Assembly (NCBI RefSeq): GCF_900104965.1
Contig: NZ_LT629757.1
Location: forward strand, 1,674,001-1,738,000
Length of the DNA: 64,000 nt
Origin: Nocardioides scoriae
GTDB taxonomy: Bacteria > Actinomycetota > Actinomycetes > Propionibacteriales > Nocardioidaceae
Direction of reading: 5' to 3'
Part shown: in pieces, positions 30,686-40,683 of the stretch
Position numbering within the stretch: the first letter of the stretch is position 1
How the letters are laid out: the number at the start of each line of letters is the position of its first letter
Translations under genes and position numbers: made by a program
Notes under the pieces: generated by a model
What the model saw: the letters and a program-made list of their open reading frames with translations, nothing else
Databases searched by the model: none
Told to the model about the DNA's origin: nothing

Positions 30686-31900
30686 TTATCGGTCGGTGAC
30701 CAACGACTCGATCGCGGCGGCCGCCAGCACCTGCGCGCCGACCGAGATCGCCCCCTCGTCGACCCGCAGGTCGCCCTGGTGGAGGTCGTACGTCGGACCG
30801 CCCGGCGTGCGCGTGCCGAGGCGGCCCATGGCGCCGGCCACGGAGTCGACGTACCACGCGAAGTCCTCGCCGCCCAGGCTCTGGGTCGTGGCGACCACAC
30901 CGGGCTGGCCCAGCACGTCGGAGACCGCGGCGGCCAGCACGTGGGTGGCCCGGTGCTCGTTGACGACCGGGGGCACGCCGCGCACGTAGCGGATGGTCGG
31001 CTCCACGCCGTACGGCTCGACGATCTGGGCGATGGTGTCGCTCACCAGCTGCTCGGCGTCGTGCCAGGCGACGGCGTCGAGCATCCGCACGGTGCCGCCG
31101 GCGCGACCGGTCGAGGGGATGACGTTGACGGCCGAACCGGCCTGGACCAGTCCCCACACGACGCTGACGCCGGCGCGGGGGTCCATGCGCCGCGAGAGGA
31201 CCGCGGGCAGCTCGGTGACCAGCTTGCCGAGGGCGAAGGTGAGGTCCTCGGTCAGGTGCGGGCGGCTGGTGTGGCCGCCCTTGCCGGTGAGCACGACGTC
31301 GAGGTGGTCGGCGGCGCCGGTGAGCGGCCCCTCGCGCACCCCGACGGTGCCGACGTCGAGGGTCGGGTCGACGTGGAGGCCGAAGATCCGGTCCACGCCG
31401 TCGAGCGCGCCGCCGTCGATGGCCATGAGCGCGCCGCCCGGCATGATCTCCTCGGCCGGCTGGAAGACCAGCCGCACCCGGCCGGGCAGCCGGTCGGCCA
31501 CCGCCGCGAGCGCGAGGCCGGCGCCGAGCAGCGCCGTGGTGTGGACGTCGTGGCCGCACGCGTGGGCGACGCCGGGCACCGTGCTGGCCCAGGGGTCGCC
31601 GGTGCGGTCGTCCACGGGCAGGGCGTCGAGGTCGGCGCGCAGCGCGACCAGCGGACCCGTGGTGGCCCCGGTGGGGCCGATGTCGACGAGCAGCCCGCCG
31701 CGCGCCATCGGCCGCGGGTCGAGGCCGGCGTGCTCGAGGTGCTTGGACACGGTCGCCGCCGTGCGCTCCTCCGACCACGACAGCTCGGGGTGCGCGTGCA
31801 GGTCGCGACGGACCTCGACGAGCATCTCCTCGCGCCCGCGGACCCCCGCGCACACCGCCGCCACGAGGGCGGCCACGTCGGCAGGGGGCAGGGAACTCAC
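30686..31900 (-). CDS. M20-family amidohydrolase (N-acyl amino acid hydrolase-like)
   Basis: This 404-residue peptidase M20D protein hydrolyses amide bonds, probably of N-acyl amino acids or similar conjugates. It has the DLHAHPELSWSE start, the metal-site motifs ACGHDVHTTALLG and FQPAEEIMPGG, HVDPTLDVG, and the C-terminal SLGGEDFAWY. The GTG at 31900 fits the SSLPPADV N-terminus and is leaderless by promoter spacing. It is upstream of, and convergent in no direction with, its neighbours: the transporter operon follows on the same strand but from its own promoter. Substrate unknown. Confidence 0.88.
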   Translation of the reverse strand: MSSLPPADVAALVAAVCAGVRGREEMLVEVRRDLHAHPELSWSEERTAATVSKHLEHAGLDPRPMARGGLLVDIGPTGATTGPLVALRADLDALPVDDRTGDPWASTVPGVAHACGHDVHTTALLGAGLALAAVADRLPGRVRLVFQPAEEIMPGGALMAIDGGALDGVDRIFGLHVDPTLDVGTVGVREGPLTGAADHLDVVLTGKGGHTSRPHLTEDLTFALGKLVTELPAVLSRRMDPRAGVSVVWGLVQAGSAVNVIPSTGRAGGTVRMLDAVAWHDAEQLVSDTIAQIVEPYGVEPTIRYVRGVPPVVNEHRATHVLAAAVSDVLGQPGVVATTQSLGGEDFAWYVDSVAGAMGRLGTRTPGGPTYDLHQGDLRVDEGAISVGAQVLAAAAIESLVTDR

Positions 31901-31941
31901 TCGCACGAGGGTATCCGTCGTGGCGCGCCACGCGTGGCGCG
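31901..31941 (-). promoter_or_regulatory. Leaderless promoter of the M20 gene with an 18-nt palindrome
   Basis: TACCCT on the minus strand (31908-31913) lies 7 nt before the GTG at 31900. CGCGCCACGCGTGGCGCG (31924-31941) is a perfect palindrome covering the -35 region. It may be an operator, or the terminator of the preceding mut operon. Confidence 0.5.
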
Positions 31942-31964
31942 GTCCGGTGGGTGGGTCGCCCGGC

Positions 31965-32522
31965 TCACCCCCGCGGGCTGATCGAGGTGAGCACGAAGTC
32001 GAAGTCGGGGGTGCGGAGGCTGTTGACCAGGCGCAGGCTGCGCTCGGAGACACAGGTGTCGGGGTCGCGGACGAAGCGGCCGCCGAAGGTGACCTCGTCG
32101 CCGTCGTCGACCTTGGAGAGCGCGCGGAACAGCTGGGACCCGGGGGTGACCCCGCCGCCGCCGGAGCCGTCGACGACGAGGGTGACGTCGTGGTCGAGCT
32201 CGAGGCGCAGGGTGCCGACGTCGTCGCGCTCGGTGCCGATGTCCTGCGCGGTGCCGACCCAGCCCTGCACCGACAGCTCGGGCCGCGCGATGCCAGCGGA
32301 GCGCTGGCCGGCGCAGAGCCGGGTGGCGCGGTCCTCTCGGGCCTGGACGAGCTGGACGTCGGTGGCGCTCCGGGCGCGCTCCTGGATCGAGGAGACGGCG
32401 TCGAGGAAGCGGCCCTGCGAGGCGGGCAGGTCGTCGCCGCGCACCCACCACCAGACCAGCACGACCAGGACGGGCACCAGCACGACGGCACCGACGACGA
32501 GGACGAGGCGACGCAGCGGCAC
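31965..32522 (-). CDS. Membrane-anchored protein of unknown function
   Basis: This 185-residue protein has one N-terminal membrane segment (about residues 5-27, ending WWWVRGDD), then an extracytoplasmic domain with a beta-rich second half. Two cysteines (in RLCAGQ and DTCVSE) could form a disulfide outside the cell. I recognise no family. Its GTG starts 5 bases after the meaB stop, so it is the last gene of the methylmalonyl-CoA mutase operon, for no evident reason. Confidence 0.7.
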   Translation of the reverse strand: MPLRRLVLVVGAVVLVPVLVVLVWWWVRGDDLPASQGRFLDAVSSIQERARSATDVQLVQAREDRATRLCAGQRSAGIARPELSVQGWVGTAQDIGTERDDVGTLRLELDHDVTLVVDGSGGGGVTPGSQLFRALSKVDDGDEVTFGGRFVRDPDTCVSERSLRLVNSLRTPDFDFVLTSISPRG

Positions 32523-32527
32523 GGCGA

Positions 32528-33547
32528 TCAGCGCTGCCTCGGGTCGCTGTCGTACGCCGCGAGCAGCCGGTCGGCCGCCAGGGGTGCGGTGGTCAGGCCG
32601 GCCAGCAGCTCGCGTCGTACGTCGTCCCGCACGGCGCCCACCCCGGGCGAGCGCCGCAGCCGCTGGTCGAGCTCGTCGCGCACCAGCGCCCAGGTGAAGT
32701 CGAGCTGCTGGCCGGCGCGCTTGTCGGCCAGGCCCTGCTCCCCCATCGACTCCCGGTGCGCGAGCACCCGCGCCCAGACCTCGTCGATGCCCTGGTCGTG
32801 CAGCGCCGAGCAGGTGAGCACCGGCGGCACCCAGCCGTCGCCCCCGCCGTGCACGAGGCGCAGGGCGCCGGCGAGCTCCTTGGCCGCCGACCGGGCCTCG
32901 GCCGCGCGGTCGCCGCCGCCGCCCGAGGCGCTCGGCGGGTCGGCCTTGTTGACCGCGATCACGTCGGCGATCTCCAGGATGCCCTTCTTGATGCCCTGCA
33001 GCTGGTCGCCGGTGCGGGCCAGGGTGAGGAAGCAGAAGGTGTCGACCATGCCGGCCACGGTCACCTCCGACTGGCCCACGCCCACGGTCTCGACCAGCAC
33101 CACGTCGTACCCGCCCTGCTCGAGCACCACCATCGCCTGGGTGGTGGCGCGGGCGACGCCGCCCAGGGTGCCGGCCGTCGGCGAGGGTCGGATGTACGCC
33201 GCGGGGTCGGCCGCGAGGGTCGCCATCCGGGTCTTGTCGCCGAGCACCGAGCCGCCGGTGCGCACCGAGGACGGGTCGACGGCGAGCACGCCGACGCGGT
33301 GGCCGAGCCCCGTGAGGTGGCTGCCCAGCGCCTCGATGAAGGTCGACTTGCCGACGCCGGGCACCCCGGAGATCCCGACCCGCACCGACGCCGGCGCAGC
33401 GCCGTCGGTGAGCCGGGTCAGCAGCTCGCGCGCCGCCACCCGGTGGTCGGCGCGGGCCGACTCCACCAGGGTGATGGCCCGCGACACCGACGCGCGCCGG
33501 CCCGCACGGACCCCCTCGACGAGCGCGTCGACGTCAGGAGCCGGCAC
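32528..33547 (-). CDS. meaB: Methylmalonyl-CoA mutase GTPase chaperone
   Basis: This 339-residue G3E GTPase protects methylmalonyl-CoA mutase and gates exchange of its B12 cofactor. The P-loop is GVPGVGKST; VLAVDPSS, VETVGVGQSE and the NKAD motif follow, and the C-terminal dimerisation arm is present. The open frame extends far upstream as a shadow of mutB; the GTG at 33547 is two bases after the mutB stop and gives the normal N-terminus. Confidence 0.95.
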   Translation of the reverse strand: MPAPDVDALVEGVRAGRRASVSRAITLVESARADHRVAARELLTRLTDGAAPASVRVGISGVPGVGKSTFIEALGSHLTGLGHRVGVLAVDPSSVRTGGSVLGDKTRMATLAADPAAYIRPSPTAGTLGGVARATTQAMVVLEQGGYDVVLVETVGVGQSEVTVAGMVDTFCFLTLARTGDQLQGIKKGILEIADVIAVNKADPPSASGGGGDRAAEARSAAKELAGALRLVHGGGDGWVPPVLTCSALHDQGIDEVWARVLAHRESMGEQGLADKRAGQQLDFTWALVRDELDQRLRRSPGVGAVRDDVRRELLAGLTTAPLAADRLLAAYDSDPRQR

Positions 33548-33549
33548 GC

Positions 33550-35733
33550 TCAGCCACCGTCGTGGCCGAGCTGCGCGGACAGCTTCGCGAGCAGGTCGAG
33601 CGCGGCCTCGGCGATGACGGTGCCGGGCGGGAACACAGCGGCCGCCCCGATCTCGAGCAGCGTGGCCACGTCGTCGGGCGGGATCACCCCGCCCACGACG
33701 ACCATGACGTCCTCGGCCCCCTGGTCGGCCAGCGCCTGCTTGAGCTCCGGCACCAGCGTGAGGTGGCCGGCGGCGAGCGAGTTGACCCCGACGACGTGGA
33801 CGTCGGCGTCGACCGCCTGCTGCGCGACCTCCTCGGGTGTCGAGAACAGCGGCCCCACGTCGACGTCGAAGCCCATGTCGGCGAAGGCCGTGACGATCAC
33901 CTTCTGGCCGCGGTCGTGGCCGTCCTGGCCCATCTTGGCCACCAGGATGCGGGGGCGGCGGCCCTCGTCCTCGGCGAACCTCTCCGTGGCCGCGAGCACC
34001 TGCGCCATCGCCTCGTTGGTGCCGGACTCGCGCTTGTACACGCCCGAGATCGTACGGATCACCGCGCGGTGGCGGCCGTAGACCTGCTCCAGCGCCTCGG
34101 AGATCTCCCCCACCGTGGCCTTGGCCCGCGCCGCGTCGACCGCGAGCGCGAGCAGGTTGCCGTCGGAGGCGTCGGCCCCGCTCGTGGCGCCCGTCGAGAC
34201 GCCGGACTCGGCGGCGCGGGTCAGGGCGTGCAGCGTGCGCTCGACCTCCTCGCCGTCGCGCTCCTCGCGCAGCCGCTCGAGCTTGGCCAGCTGCTGGCGG
34301 TAGACGCTGGCGTTGTCGACCCGCAGGACGTCGAGCCGGTCCTCGTCGGCGAGCCGGAAGGTGTTGACGCCCACCAGCTTCTGGGCGCCGGAGTCCAGCC
34401 GCGCCTGGGTGCGCGCGGCTGCCTCCTCGATGCGCATCTTGGGCAGCCCCTCCTCGATCGCGCGGGCCATGCCCCCGGCCTGCTCGGCCTCCTGGATGTG
34501 CGCCCAGGCCTTCGTGGCCAGGTCGTGGGTCAGCCGCTCGACGTACCAGCTGCCGCCCCAGGGGTCGATGGTCCCGGTGGTGCCCGACTCCTGCTGCAGC
34601 AGCAGCTGGGTGTTGCGCGCGATCCGGGCCGAGAAGTCGGTGGGCAGCGCGATCGCCTCGTCGAGGGCGTTGGTGTGCAGCGACTGGGTGTGGCCCTGGG
34701 TCGCGGCCATCGCCTCGATGCAGGTGCGCTGCACGTTGTTGAACACGTCCTGGGCGGTCAGCGACCAGCCGCTGGTCTGGCTGTGGGTGCGCAGCGAGAG
34801 CGACTTGGGGTTCTGCGGGTCGAACTGCGCGACCAGCCGCGCCCACAGCGCCCGGGCCGCGCGCATCTTGGCGACCTCCATGAAGAAGTTCATCCCGACG
34901 GCCCAGAAGAAGGACAGCCGCGGGGCGAACTGGTCGATCGTCAGGCCCGCGTCGAGGCCGGCGCGGATGTACTCCACGCCGTCGGCCAGGGTGTAGGCCA
35001 GCTCCAGGTCGGCCGTCGCCCCGGCCTCCTGGATGTGGTAGCCGGAGATCGAGATCGAGTTGAAGCGCGGCATCCGCGCGCTGGTGAAGGCGAAGATGTC
35101 GGAGATGATCCGCATGCTCGGCTGCGGCGGGTAGATGTAGGTGTTGCGGACCATGAACTCCTTGAGGATGTCGTTCTGGATGGTCCCGGTGAGCTGCTCC
35201 GGCTTCACCCCCTGCTCCTCGGCCGCGGCGATGTAGAGCGCCATCACCGGCAGCACCGCGCCGTTCATCGTCATCGAGACCGACATCTCGTCGAGCGGGA
35301 TGCCGTCGAAGAGCTGCCGGGCGTCGTAGATGGAGTCGATCGCGACGCCCGCCATCCCGACGTCGCCCTTGACCCGCGGGTGGTCGGAGTCGTAGCCGCG
35401 GTGGGTGGCCAGGTCGAAGGCGACCGAGAGGCCCTTCTGACCGGCCGCGAGGTTGCGGCGGTAGAAGGCGTTGGACTCCTCGGCGGTCGAGAACCCGGCG
35501 TACTGCCGCACCGTCCACGGCTGGGTGGTGTACATCGTCGGGTAGGGACCGCGCAGGAACGGCGCCAGGCCGGGGTAGGTGTCGAGCGCGTCGAGGCCCT
35601 CGAGGTGCTCGGGGCCGTAGATGGGCAGCACGTCGATGCCCTCGGGCGATTCCCACGGGTCGCGCCGCGACGGCTCGTGGGCGCGCACGGCACCCGCCAG
35701 CGGCTGGCCGGCGAAGCTCTTCGGGACCGTCAT
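33550..35733 (-). CDS. mutB: Methylmalonyl-CoA mutase large subunit
   Basis: This 727-residue adenosylcobalamin enzyme interconverts methylmalonyl-CoA and succinyl-CoA. The N-terminal TIM barrel shows [19 protein letters not shown]; the C-terminal B12 domain has DGHDRGQKV with the cobalt-ligand His. It is the catalytic subunit. The ATG at 35733 overlaps the mutA stop (ATGA). It completes the propionyl-CoA pathway begun by the carboxylase at 8.7 kb, with an epimerase still needed and not seen here. Confidence 0.97.
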   Translation of the reverse strand: MTVPKSFAGQPLAGAVRAHEPSRRDPWESPEGIDVLPIYGPEHLEGLDALDTYPGLAPFLRGPYPTMYTTQPWTVRQYAGFSTAEESNAFYRRNLAAGQKGLSVAFDLATHRGYDSDHPRVKGDVGMAGVAIDSIYDARQLFDGIPLDEMSVSMTMNGAVLPVMALYIAAAEEQGVKPEQLTGTIQNDILKEFMVRNTYIYPPQPSMRIISDIFAFTSARMPRFNSISISGYHIQEAGATADLELAYTLADGVEYIRAGLDAGLTIDQFAPRLSFFWAVGMNFFMEVAKMRAARALWARLVAQFDPQNPKSLSLRTHSQTSGWSLTAQDVFNNVQRTCIEAMAATQGHTQSLHTNALDEAIALPTDFSARIARNTQLLLQQESGTTGTIDPWGGSWYVERLTHDLATKAWAHIQEAEQAGGMARAIEEGLPKMRIEEAAARTQARLDSGAQKLVGVNTFRLADEDRLDVLRVDNASVYRQQLAKLERLREERDGEEVERTLHALTRAAESGVSTGATSGADASDGNLLALAVDAARAKATVGEISEALEQVYGRHRAVIRTISGVYKRESGTNEAMAQVLAATERFAEDEGRRPRILVAKMGQDGHDRGQKVIVTAFADMGFDVDVGPLFSTPEEVAQQAVDADVHVVGVNSLAAGHLTLVPELKQALADQGAEDVMVVVGGVIPPDDVATLLEIGAAAVFPPGTVIAEAALDLLAKLSAQLGHDGG

Positions 35734-37541
35734 GACAGGTGTCCTCTCGTGCGCTGCAGGAAGGCCAGGGCGTCCACGCCCACGGCGGCGCTGTCGTCGA
35801 CGCCCAGCTCGCCGGGCTTGCCCGCGACCACCACCCGCCGGGCGCCCGCCTCGCGCAGGGCGGCCACCAGCTCGGCCCCCCACGCGTCGTACGCCCGGTC
35901 GTGGCCGACCAGGCACACCACCGGCTGGCCGCCGTCGGGCCCGCGGTAGTCCTCGAGCACCGCCGCCACGTCGTCGTGGGGGCCGGAGCCGACCACGTCG
36001 ACGCCGCCCGCGGCGAACAGGTTGGCGGCGTACGTCGCGCGGGCGGTGTGGGCGGCGACGCTGCCCATCGTGGCCAGGAAGACGGGCGTGCCCGCCGGCT
36101 CGTCGCGGAGCCGCTCGAAGGGCTCGGCCCACGGCCGCACCGCAGGGGTGCCCTCGGGCAGCGGCGGCCGCTCGGGCAGCTGCTCGTGGAGGTTCGGGAA
36201 CTCCGAGGTGCCGGTGATCGCGCGGCGCCGCGTCGCGACCTGGCGGTCGCGCTCGGTGACCACCTCCTCGACGCGGGCGCGCAGCGAGCCGTCGTCGAGG
36301 ACGGCGAGCACGCCACCCGCCTCCTCGATGCGGCCCAGCTCCTCCCAGCCGGCCACGGCGAGGTCGTCGGTGAGCCGCTCGACGGCGAAGGCGCCCCCGG
36401 CCGGGTCGGCGACCTTGGCGACGTGGGACTCCTCGACGAGCAGCGTCGAGGTGTTGCGCGCGATCCGGCGGGCGAAGTCGTCGGGGATGCCGAGGCGGCT
36501 GTCGAAGGGAAGCACGGTGACGGCGTCGGCGCCGCCCACGCCGGCCGCGAACGTCGCCACGCAGGTGCGCAGCATGTTCACCCAGGGGTCGTAGCGGGTC
36601 ATCATCGGTCGCGAGGTGACCACGTGGAGCACCATCTGGCGGTGGTCCTCGCCCGCGCCGCTCAGCTCGAGCATCCGCGCCCAGAGCCGGCGCACGGCGC
36701 GCAGCTTCGCGATCGTGGGGAACTGCTCGTCGGTCGCGGCCAGGCGGAACTCCACCAGCCGCGCGGCGTCGTCCACGTCGACGCCGGCGGCCTCGAGCGC
36801 CCGCAGGTGGTGGGCCGCCACCGCCAGCGCGTAGCCGACCTCCTGCACGTCGGAGCCCCCGAGGTCGTGCACCGCGGTGCCGTCGACCACCAGGGCGCGG
36901 CAGCCCAGGTCGCCGGCCAGGCGGGCAGCCTCGGCCACGGTCTCCGCCGGGTCGTCGCCCTCGGGCGCGACCCCGCGCAGCCGGGCGGCCACCGGGTCCA
37001 CGCCCAGGTTGGTCCCGGGCGCCGCGGTGGTGCCGCCGAGCAGGTCCGCCAGCGCGCGGGCAGCCCCCAGGGGGTCCGACGGTGCGTCGAGCACCACCGG
37101 GGCGACGTCGAGCAGCACGCCCTGGAGCAGCTGGCCGAGGTCGTCGGCGGCGGTGCCGCCGGGGCCCACCCTCACCAGCAGGGAGGTGGCGCCGTTCTCC
37201 AGGTCGGTCAGCGCCGAGGCGTTGCCGCGGGCGGCGTTCGGGTCGGCCAGCAGCGGCCGGACGTCCCAGCCGGCGTCGCGCGCCGGGGGCCGGACGGGCT
37301 CGGGCAGGTCGGCGACGAGCGCGGGCGTGCCGAGCGGTGCGACCCGCAGGCCGTCGAGGGTGGTCCGGGCGAGCCGGTCCCACACGGCGGAGTCCTGGTC
37401 GTCCTCGCCGAGACGGCCCGCCTTGCGGAGCACCGCGGCGGCGGCGTGCTCCCAGGCCTCGCGGCCCGCGTCACCGCCGGCGGACCCGCCCGCTCCCGCT
37501 TCCAGGGACACCGGCGGGCTGAGACGGACGTCACTGGTCAT
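35730..37541 (-). CDS. mutA: Methylmalonyl-CoA mutase small subunit
   Basis: This 603-residue subunit resembles MutB in its barrel ([35 protein letters not shown]) but its C-terminal B12-like domain lacks the DxHxxG motif, as is normal for the non-catalytic subunit. The ATG at 37541 is 7 nt after a TAGTGT box and so probably leaderless. Longer frames upstream are excluded by that promoter. It heads the operon mutA-mutB-meaB plus a membrane protein. Confidence 0.94.
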   Translation of the reverse strand: MTSDVRLSPPVSLEAGAGGSAGGDAGREAWEHAAAAVLRKAGRLGEDDQDSAVWDRLARTTLDGLRVAPLGTPALVADLPEPVRPPARDAGWDVRPLLADPNAARGNASALTDLENGATSLLVRVGPGGTAADDLGQLLQGVLLDVAPVVLDAPSDPLGAARALADLLGGTTAAPGTNLGVDPVAARLRGVAPEGDDPAETVAEAARLAGDLGCRALVVDGTAVHDLGGSDVQEVGYALAVAAHHLRALEAAGVDVDDAARLVEFRLAATDEQFPTIAKLRAVRRLWARMLELSGAGEDHRQMVLHVVTSRPMMTRYDPWVNMLRTCVATFAAGVGGADAVTVLPFDSRLGIPDDFARRIARNTSTLLVEESHVAKVADPAGGAFAVERLTDDLAVAGWEELGRIEEAGGVLAVLDDGSLRARVEEVVTERDRQVATRRRAITGTSEFPNLHEQLPERPPLPEGTPAVRPWAEPFERLRDEPAGTPVFLATMGSVAAHTARATYAANLFAAGGVDVVGSGPHDDVAAVLEDYRGPDGGQPVVCLVGHDRAYDAWGAELVAALREAGARRVVVAGKPGELGVDDSAAVGVDALAFLQRTRGHLS

Positions 37542-37572
37542 GGCCCGAACACTAGGGACCCGGGCCATGACC
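37536..37572. promoter_or_regulatory. mutA promoter flanked by a 12-bp inverted repeat
   Basis: GGTCATGGCCCG (37536-37547) and CGGGCCATGACC (37561-37572) are perfect complements 13 nt apart. The left arm contains the mutA start codon and the loop contains the TAGTGT -10 box (37549-37554, minus strand). The position suggests an operator or an RNA structure controlling the mutase operon. Confidence 0.6.
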
Positions 37573-37640
37573 GACCAGGGAGTGTGAAACACGTCCCAGC
37601 CGGGAGCACCCGATCGGCACCGCGTCCGGCGGCACCCGGC

Positions 37641-37646
37641 TAGCGT
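37641..37646 (+). promoter_or_regulatory. -10 box of the acetyltransferase gene
   Basis: TAGCGT lies 7 nt before a GTG at 37654, so a leaderless start there is possible; the alternative start at 37723 would then have a leader of about 70 nt. Confidence 0.4.
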
Positions 37647-37722
37647 CGGCCCCGTGCCGGGAGGACCGGCGGCCCCGTCTGGTGGACGGCCGATGACGGG
37701 TCGACGACGGGAGGGACGGCAC

Positions 37723-38322
37723 GTGGAGGCACCGGTGGGCGGACGGGTCGTGGCGCAGGGCGAGGGGCTGGTGCTGCGCGCGCCGGTGCCCGGCGACCGG
37801 TCCCGGATGCTGGAGCAGGCCCACGACCCCGTCCAGCTGCGCCACGGGCAGCCGGCGGGCGTGCCCGTCCCGTCGGTGATCGCCGACCTCGACGACCGCG
37901 TCGCCCGCAGCGCCCAGGCGCTCGCCGACCGCACCCCGGGCGACCTGGTGGTCGCCGAGGCCGCCGACCCCGCCCTCTTCCTGGGCTCCGTGTCGTGGCG
38001 CCAGGACACCCCGCCGCTGCTCCGCATCGCCGACGTCGGGTACGCCGTGCACGCCGACGCCCGCGGCCGCGGCGTCGCGACCCGGGCGGTGCGGCTGCTG
38101 AGCCGCTGGCTGCTCCTCGACGCCGACGGCCCCGGCCAGGCCCGCGCCCAGCTCGAGCACAGCGTCGAGAACGCCGCCTCCTGCCGGGTCGCCCTCGCCG
38201 CCGGCTACGCCCGCGAGGGGGTGCGCCGCGGCTTCCTCCCGATGTGCGACCCCGACCACCCCGACGGCGTGCGCCGCCACGACGTCTGCTCCCACGGCCT
38301 GCTGCCCTCCGACCTGGCCTAG
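37723..38322 (+). CDS. GNAT-family acetyltransferase
   Basis: This 199-residue protein is a Gcn5-related acetyltransferase of the RimJ/RimL type. The acetyl-CoA loop is VHADARGRGVATRAVRL, followed by the typical HSVENAASCRVALAAGY helix. I chose the GTG at 37723, which has GGGAGGG at 37709-37715; starts at 37654 (leaderless, spaced from TAGCGT) or 37693 would add a low-complexity N-terminus. It diverges from the mutase operon. The substrate is unknown. Confidence 0.8.
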   Translation: MEAPVGGRVVAQGEGLVLRAPVPGDRSRMLEQAHDPVQLRHGQPAGVPVPSVIADLDDRVARSAQALADRTPGDLVVAEAADPALFLGSVSWRQDTPPLLRIADVGYAVHADARGRGVATRAVRLLSRWLLLDADGPGQARAQLEHSVENAASCRVALAAGYAREGVRRGFLPMCDPDHPDGVRRHDVCSHGLLPSDLA

Positions 38323-38367
38323 CCGCCCGCGCGGCCAGCTCTCCGACCGGCGCGTTCACCTGGTCCT

Positions 38368-38384
38368 CGCGTGTCGGACACGCG
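38368..38384. promoter_or_regulatory. 17-nt palindrome upstream of the glycosyltransferase
   Basis: CGCGTGTCGGACACGCG is symmetric around a central G and lies 30 bases before the glycosyltransferase ATG. It could be an operator; a hairpin is unlikely because there is no loop. Confidence 0.35.
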
Positions 38385-38414
38385 CCCGTCACGTGCGGCG
38401 ACGAGCGTGGAGCC

Positions 38415-39374
38415 ATGCGCATCGCCCTGGTCACCGAGCAGTTCTCCCCCGCCGACGAGCCCGCGGCCCGGGTGACCCGCGAGGTCACGACCCGGCTGGT
38501 CGCCGACGGCCACGACGTCGTGGTCTTCGCCTGCGGCCGGGGCCAGGCGACCTTCCACGGCGCCCGGATGTTCTGGGCGAGCCGGATGACGCCCGTCTCG
38601 GCCGTCCGCGAGGCGATGGCGCTCTCGCGGCCCGACGTGTGCCACCTCGTCGACCCGCACCGGCTGGGCATGAAGGCCGCCGAGGCGGCCGAGCGCCTGG
38701 GCATCCCCACCGTCGTCCTCGGCCCGCGGGGCTGGGCCCCCGGCGTCGACCCGGCCGACCACCACCCGGGGCTGCGCGACGAGGCGCTGCACGCGCGCTG
38801 GGCCCGGGCGCACGCCCCCGACGGCGGCCAGCTGGTCGCGGGCTACTTCGGGCCGCTGACCAAGCGCAACGTCCTGGGCCGGCTCGCCACGGTGGCCAGG
38901 CTGCCCGGCGTGCGGCTGCTGGCGGTCGGCGAGGGCCCCGGCGCCGAGCAGCTGCGCAGCGCCGGCGCCAAGGTGGTGCCCCACGCCTCCGGCGTCGAGC
39001 GCGCCCGCTGCCTGGCGACCGTCGACGTGCTGCTGCAGCCGCGCAAGCGCGAGACCTGCTCCCCCGTGGTGCTGGAGGCGCTGGCCAGCGGCGTCCCCGT
39101 CGTGGCGTACGCCGCGGGCACGGCCGCCGACGTGGTGCGCCACGAGCGCACCGGCCTGCTCGTCCCCACCGAGCGGGGCGGCCGCGCGTTCGCCCGCCAC
39201 GTCGCCAGGCTGGCCGCCAGCCCCGACCTGCGCCACGTGCTGTCCACCGGCGCCCGCGAGTCGGTCGCCGACCGCACCTGGGACCAGGCGGTGCGCGAGC
39301 TCGTCGACGTGCACTACGCCGCCGCGCTGCCCGCGACCACCAGCGGGCAGCTCGCCGCGCAGCGCCTGCCCTGA
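38415..39374 (+). CDS. GT4-like glycosyltransferase
   Basis: This 319-residue GT-B fold protein has the N-terminal MRIALVTEQFSP and the C-terminal nucleotide-sugar site with the E-x7-E motif in KRETCSPVVLEALASGVPVV. It is short for the family (usually 370-400 residues), the middle of the N-domain being reduced. Such enzymes build mannolipids or cell-surface glycans; the acceptor is not evident. The ATG at 38415 lies well inside a longer open frame that is a shadow. Confidence 0.8.
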   Translation: MRIALVTEQFSPADEPAARVTREVTTRLVADGHDVVVFACGRGQATFHGARMFWASRMTPVSAVREAMALSRPDVCHLVDPHRLGMKAAEAAERLGIPTVVLGPRGWAPGVDPADHHPGLRDEALHARWARAHAPDGGQLVAGYFGPLTKRNVLGRLATVARLPGVRLLAVGEGPGAEQLRSAGAKVVPHASGVERARCLATVDVLLQPRKRETCSPVVLEALASGVPVVAYAAGTAADVVRHERTGLLVPTERGGRAFARHVARLAASPDLRHVLSTGARESVADRTWDQAVRELVDVHYAAALPATTSGQLAAQRLP

Positions 39375-39449
39375 TCCGCCGTCCCCCCACGCGGGCCGCC
39401 CGCAGCACCTAGGCTGGAGCCGAGACGTCGACTTCGGGGAAGGTGTCGC

Positions 39450-40601
39450 ATGGCCACGGTCACGACCCTGTCGACGCGCGTGCACCGCTACCTCACCGAC
39501 CCCGTCGCCACCTGGCGCACCGGCAGCCGCGAGAGCCAGACCCTGACGCTGGTGGCGCTGCTCGTCGGGGTGACGGCGTGCTTCGCCGTCTCGCTGACCC
39601 GCTACCCGCTGATGCCCCTGACGTCCTACTACGTGTGGCTGCTGCTGGGCATGCTGCTGCTGCGGTTCCGCCCGCTGGTGGTGCTCTCGCTGGTCGCGAC
39701 CACGATGGCCGTCACCGCGATGGTGGTCGCCAACGACCTCAACGCCACCCGGGTGACCGCCATCCTCAACCTGGTGGTGTCGGTCGGCCTGGTGCTGTTC
39801 GCCTCCAGCCGCCAGCACAGCGGGCTGCCCGGTCCGCTCAGCGAGGCCATGCTGACCGACCTGCGCCGGCGGCTCCAGGCCAGCGGCACCGTGCCCCCGC
39901 TGCCCCACGGCTGGACGTCGCAGTCGGCCATGCTCGCCTCCAACGGCATCGGCTACGGCGGCGACTTCCTCGTGGCCGACCTGACCCAGGACGGACGCCG
40001 GCTCGAGATGATCCTGGTCGACGTCTGCGGCAAGGGAGTCGGCGCCGCCGCCCAGGCGCTGCAGTTCGGCGGGGCGCTCGGCGGGCTGATCGGCTCGCTG
40101 CCCCCGCAGGGCCTGTTCGAGGCGGCCAACGACTTCCTGCTCCGCCAGGGCAACGACGAGAGCTTCTCCACCGCCGTGCACGTCACCGTCGACCTCGAGA
40201 CGGGCGACTACCTGCTCACCAGCGCCGGCCACCCGCCGGCCCTGGTCTGGTGGCCGCAGGAGGCCGAGTGGCGGGTCGCGGCCGCGCGGGGCACGGCGCT
40301 CGGGATCCTGCCCCAGCCCGAGATGCACACCAGCACCGGCACGCTCGGCCCCGGCCAGGCGCTGATGTTCTACACCGACGGCGTCATCGAGTACCGCTCG
40401 CGCGACCTCGACGTCGGCCTGCAGTGGCTGCGCGAGCGCGGGGCTAGCGCCGTCGCCGACGGCTTCGACGGCGCGGCGGGGCGGCTGCTGTCCGACGTGC
40501 GCCGGGGCGAGGACGACCGCGCGGTGCTGATCCTGCACCGCGCCACCGAGCCGGCCACGCTGGAGCAGGGCGTGCCTGAGAGCCGCCCGACGACTTCGTG
40601 A
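39450..40601 (+). CDS. Membrane-anchored SpoIIE-type protein phosphatase
   Basis: This 383-residue protein has four or five membrane segments (about residues 35-125) followed by a PPM/SpoIIE serine phosphatase domain (about 150-370). Metal-binding aspartates are in GYGGDFLVADL, VDVCGKGVGAAAQ, FYTDGVIE and GEDDRAVLIL. Proteins of this type in actinobacteria usually dephosphorylate anti-sigma factor antagonists in partner-switching modules. No anti-sigma or antagonist gene is adjacent. GGGGAAGG precedes the ATG, and TAGGCT at 39410-39415 is a plausible -10. Confidence 0.85.
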   Translation: MATVTTLSTRVHRYLTDPVATWRTGSRESQTLTLVALLVGVTACFAVSLTRYPLMPLTSYYVWLLLGMLLLRFRPLVVLSLVATTMAVTAMVVANDLNATRVTAILNLVVSVGLVLFASSRQHSGLPGPLSEAMLTDLRRRLQASGTVPPLPHGWTSQSAMLASNGIGYGGDFLVADLTQDGRRLEMILVDVCGKGVGAAAQALQFGGALGGLIGSLPPQGLFEAANDFLLRQGNDESFSTAVHVTVDLETGDYLLTSAGHPPALVWWPQEAEWRVAAARGTALGILPQPEMHTSTGTLGPGQALMFYTDGVIEYRSRDLDVGLQWLRERGASAVADGFDGAAGRLLSDVRRGEDDRAVLILHRATEPATLEQGVPESRPTTS

Positions 40602-40670
40602 AGAGTTCCCTGAGCGACACGAGGGGGATATCTCACACGCCCGCGGGCTCGGTCATCATGCCCGCCGCGA

Positions 40671-40683
40671 TACCGTGACCGAT
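40671..40683 (+). promoter_or_regulatory. Leaderless promoter of sdhC
   Basis: TACCGT (40671-40676) is followed by 7 nt and the GTG at 40684. It argues for that start rather than the in-frame GTG at 40675, which overlaps the box. Confidence 0.5.

Noticed and set aside
37542-37653. B12 riboswitch upstream of mutA
   Set aside because: The gap is only about 110 bases and shared with a divergent gene, mutA looks leaderless, and no B12-box-like sequence is visible.
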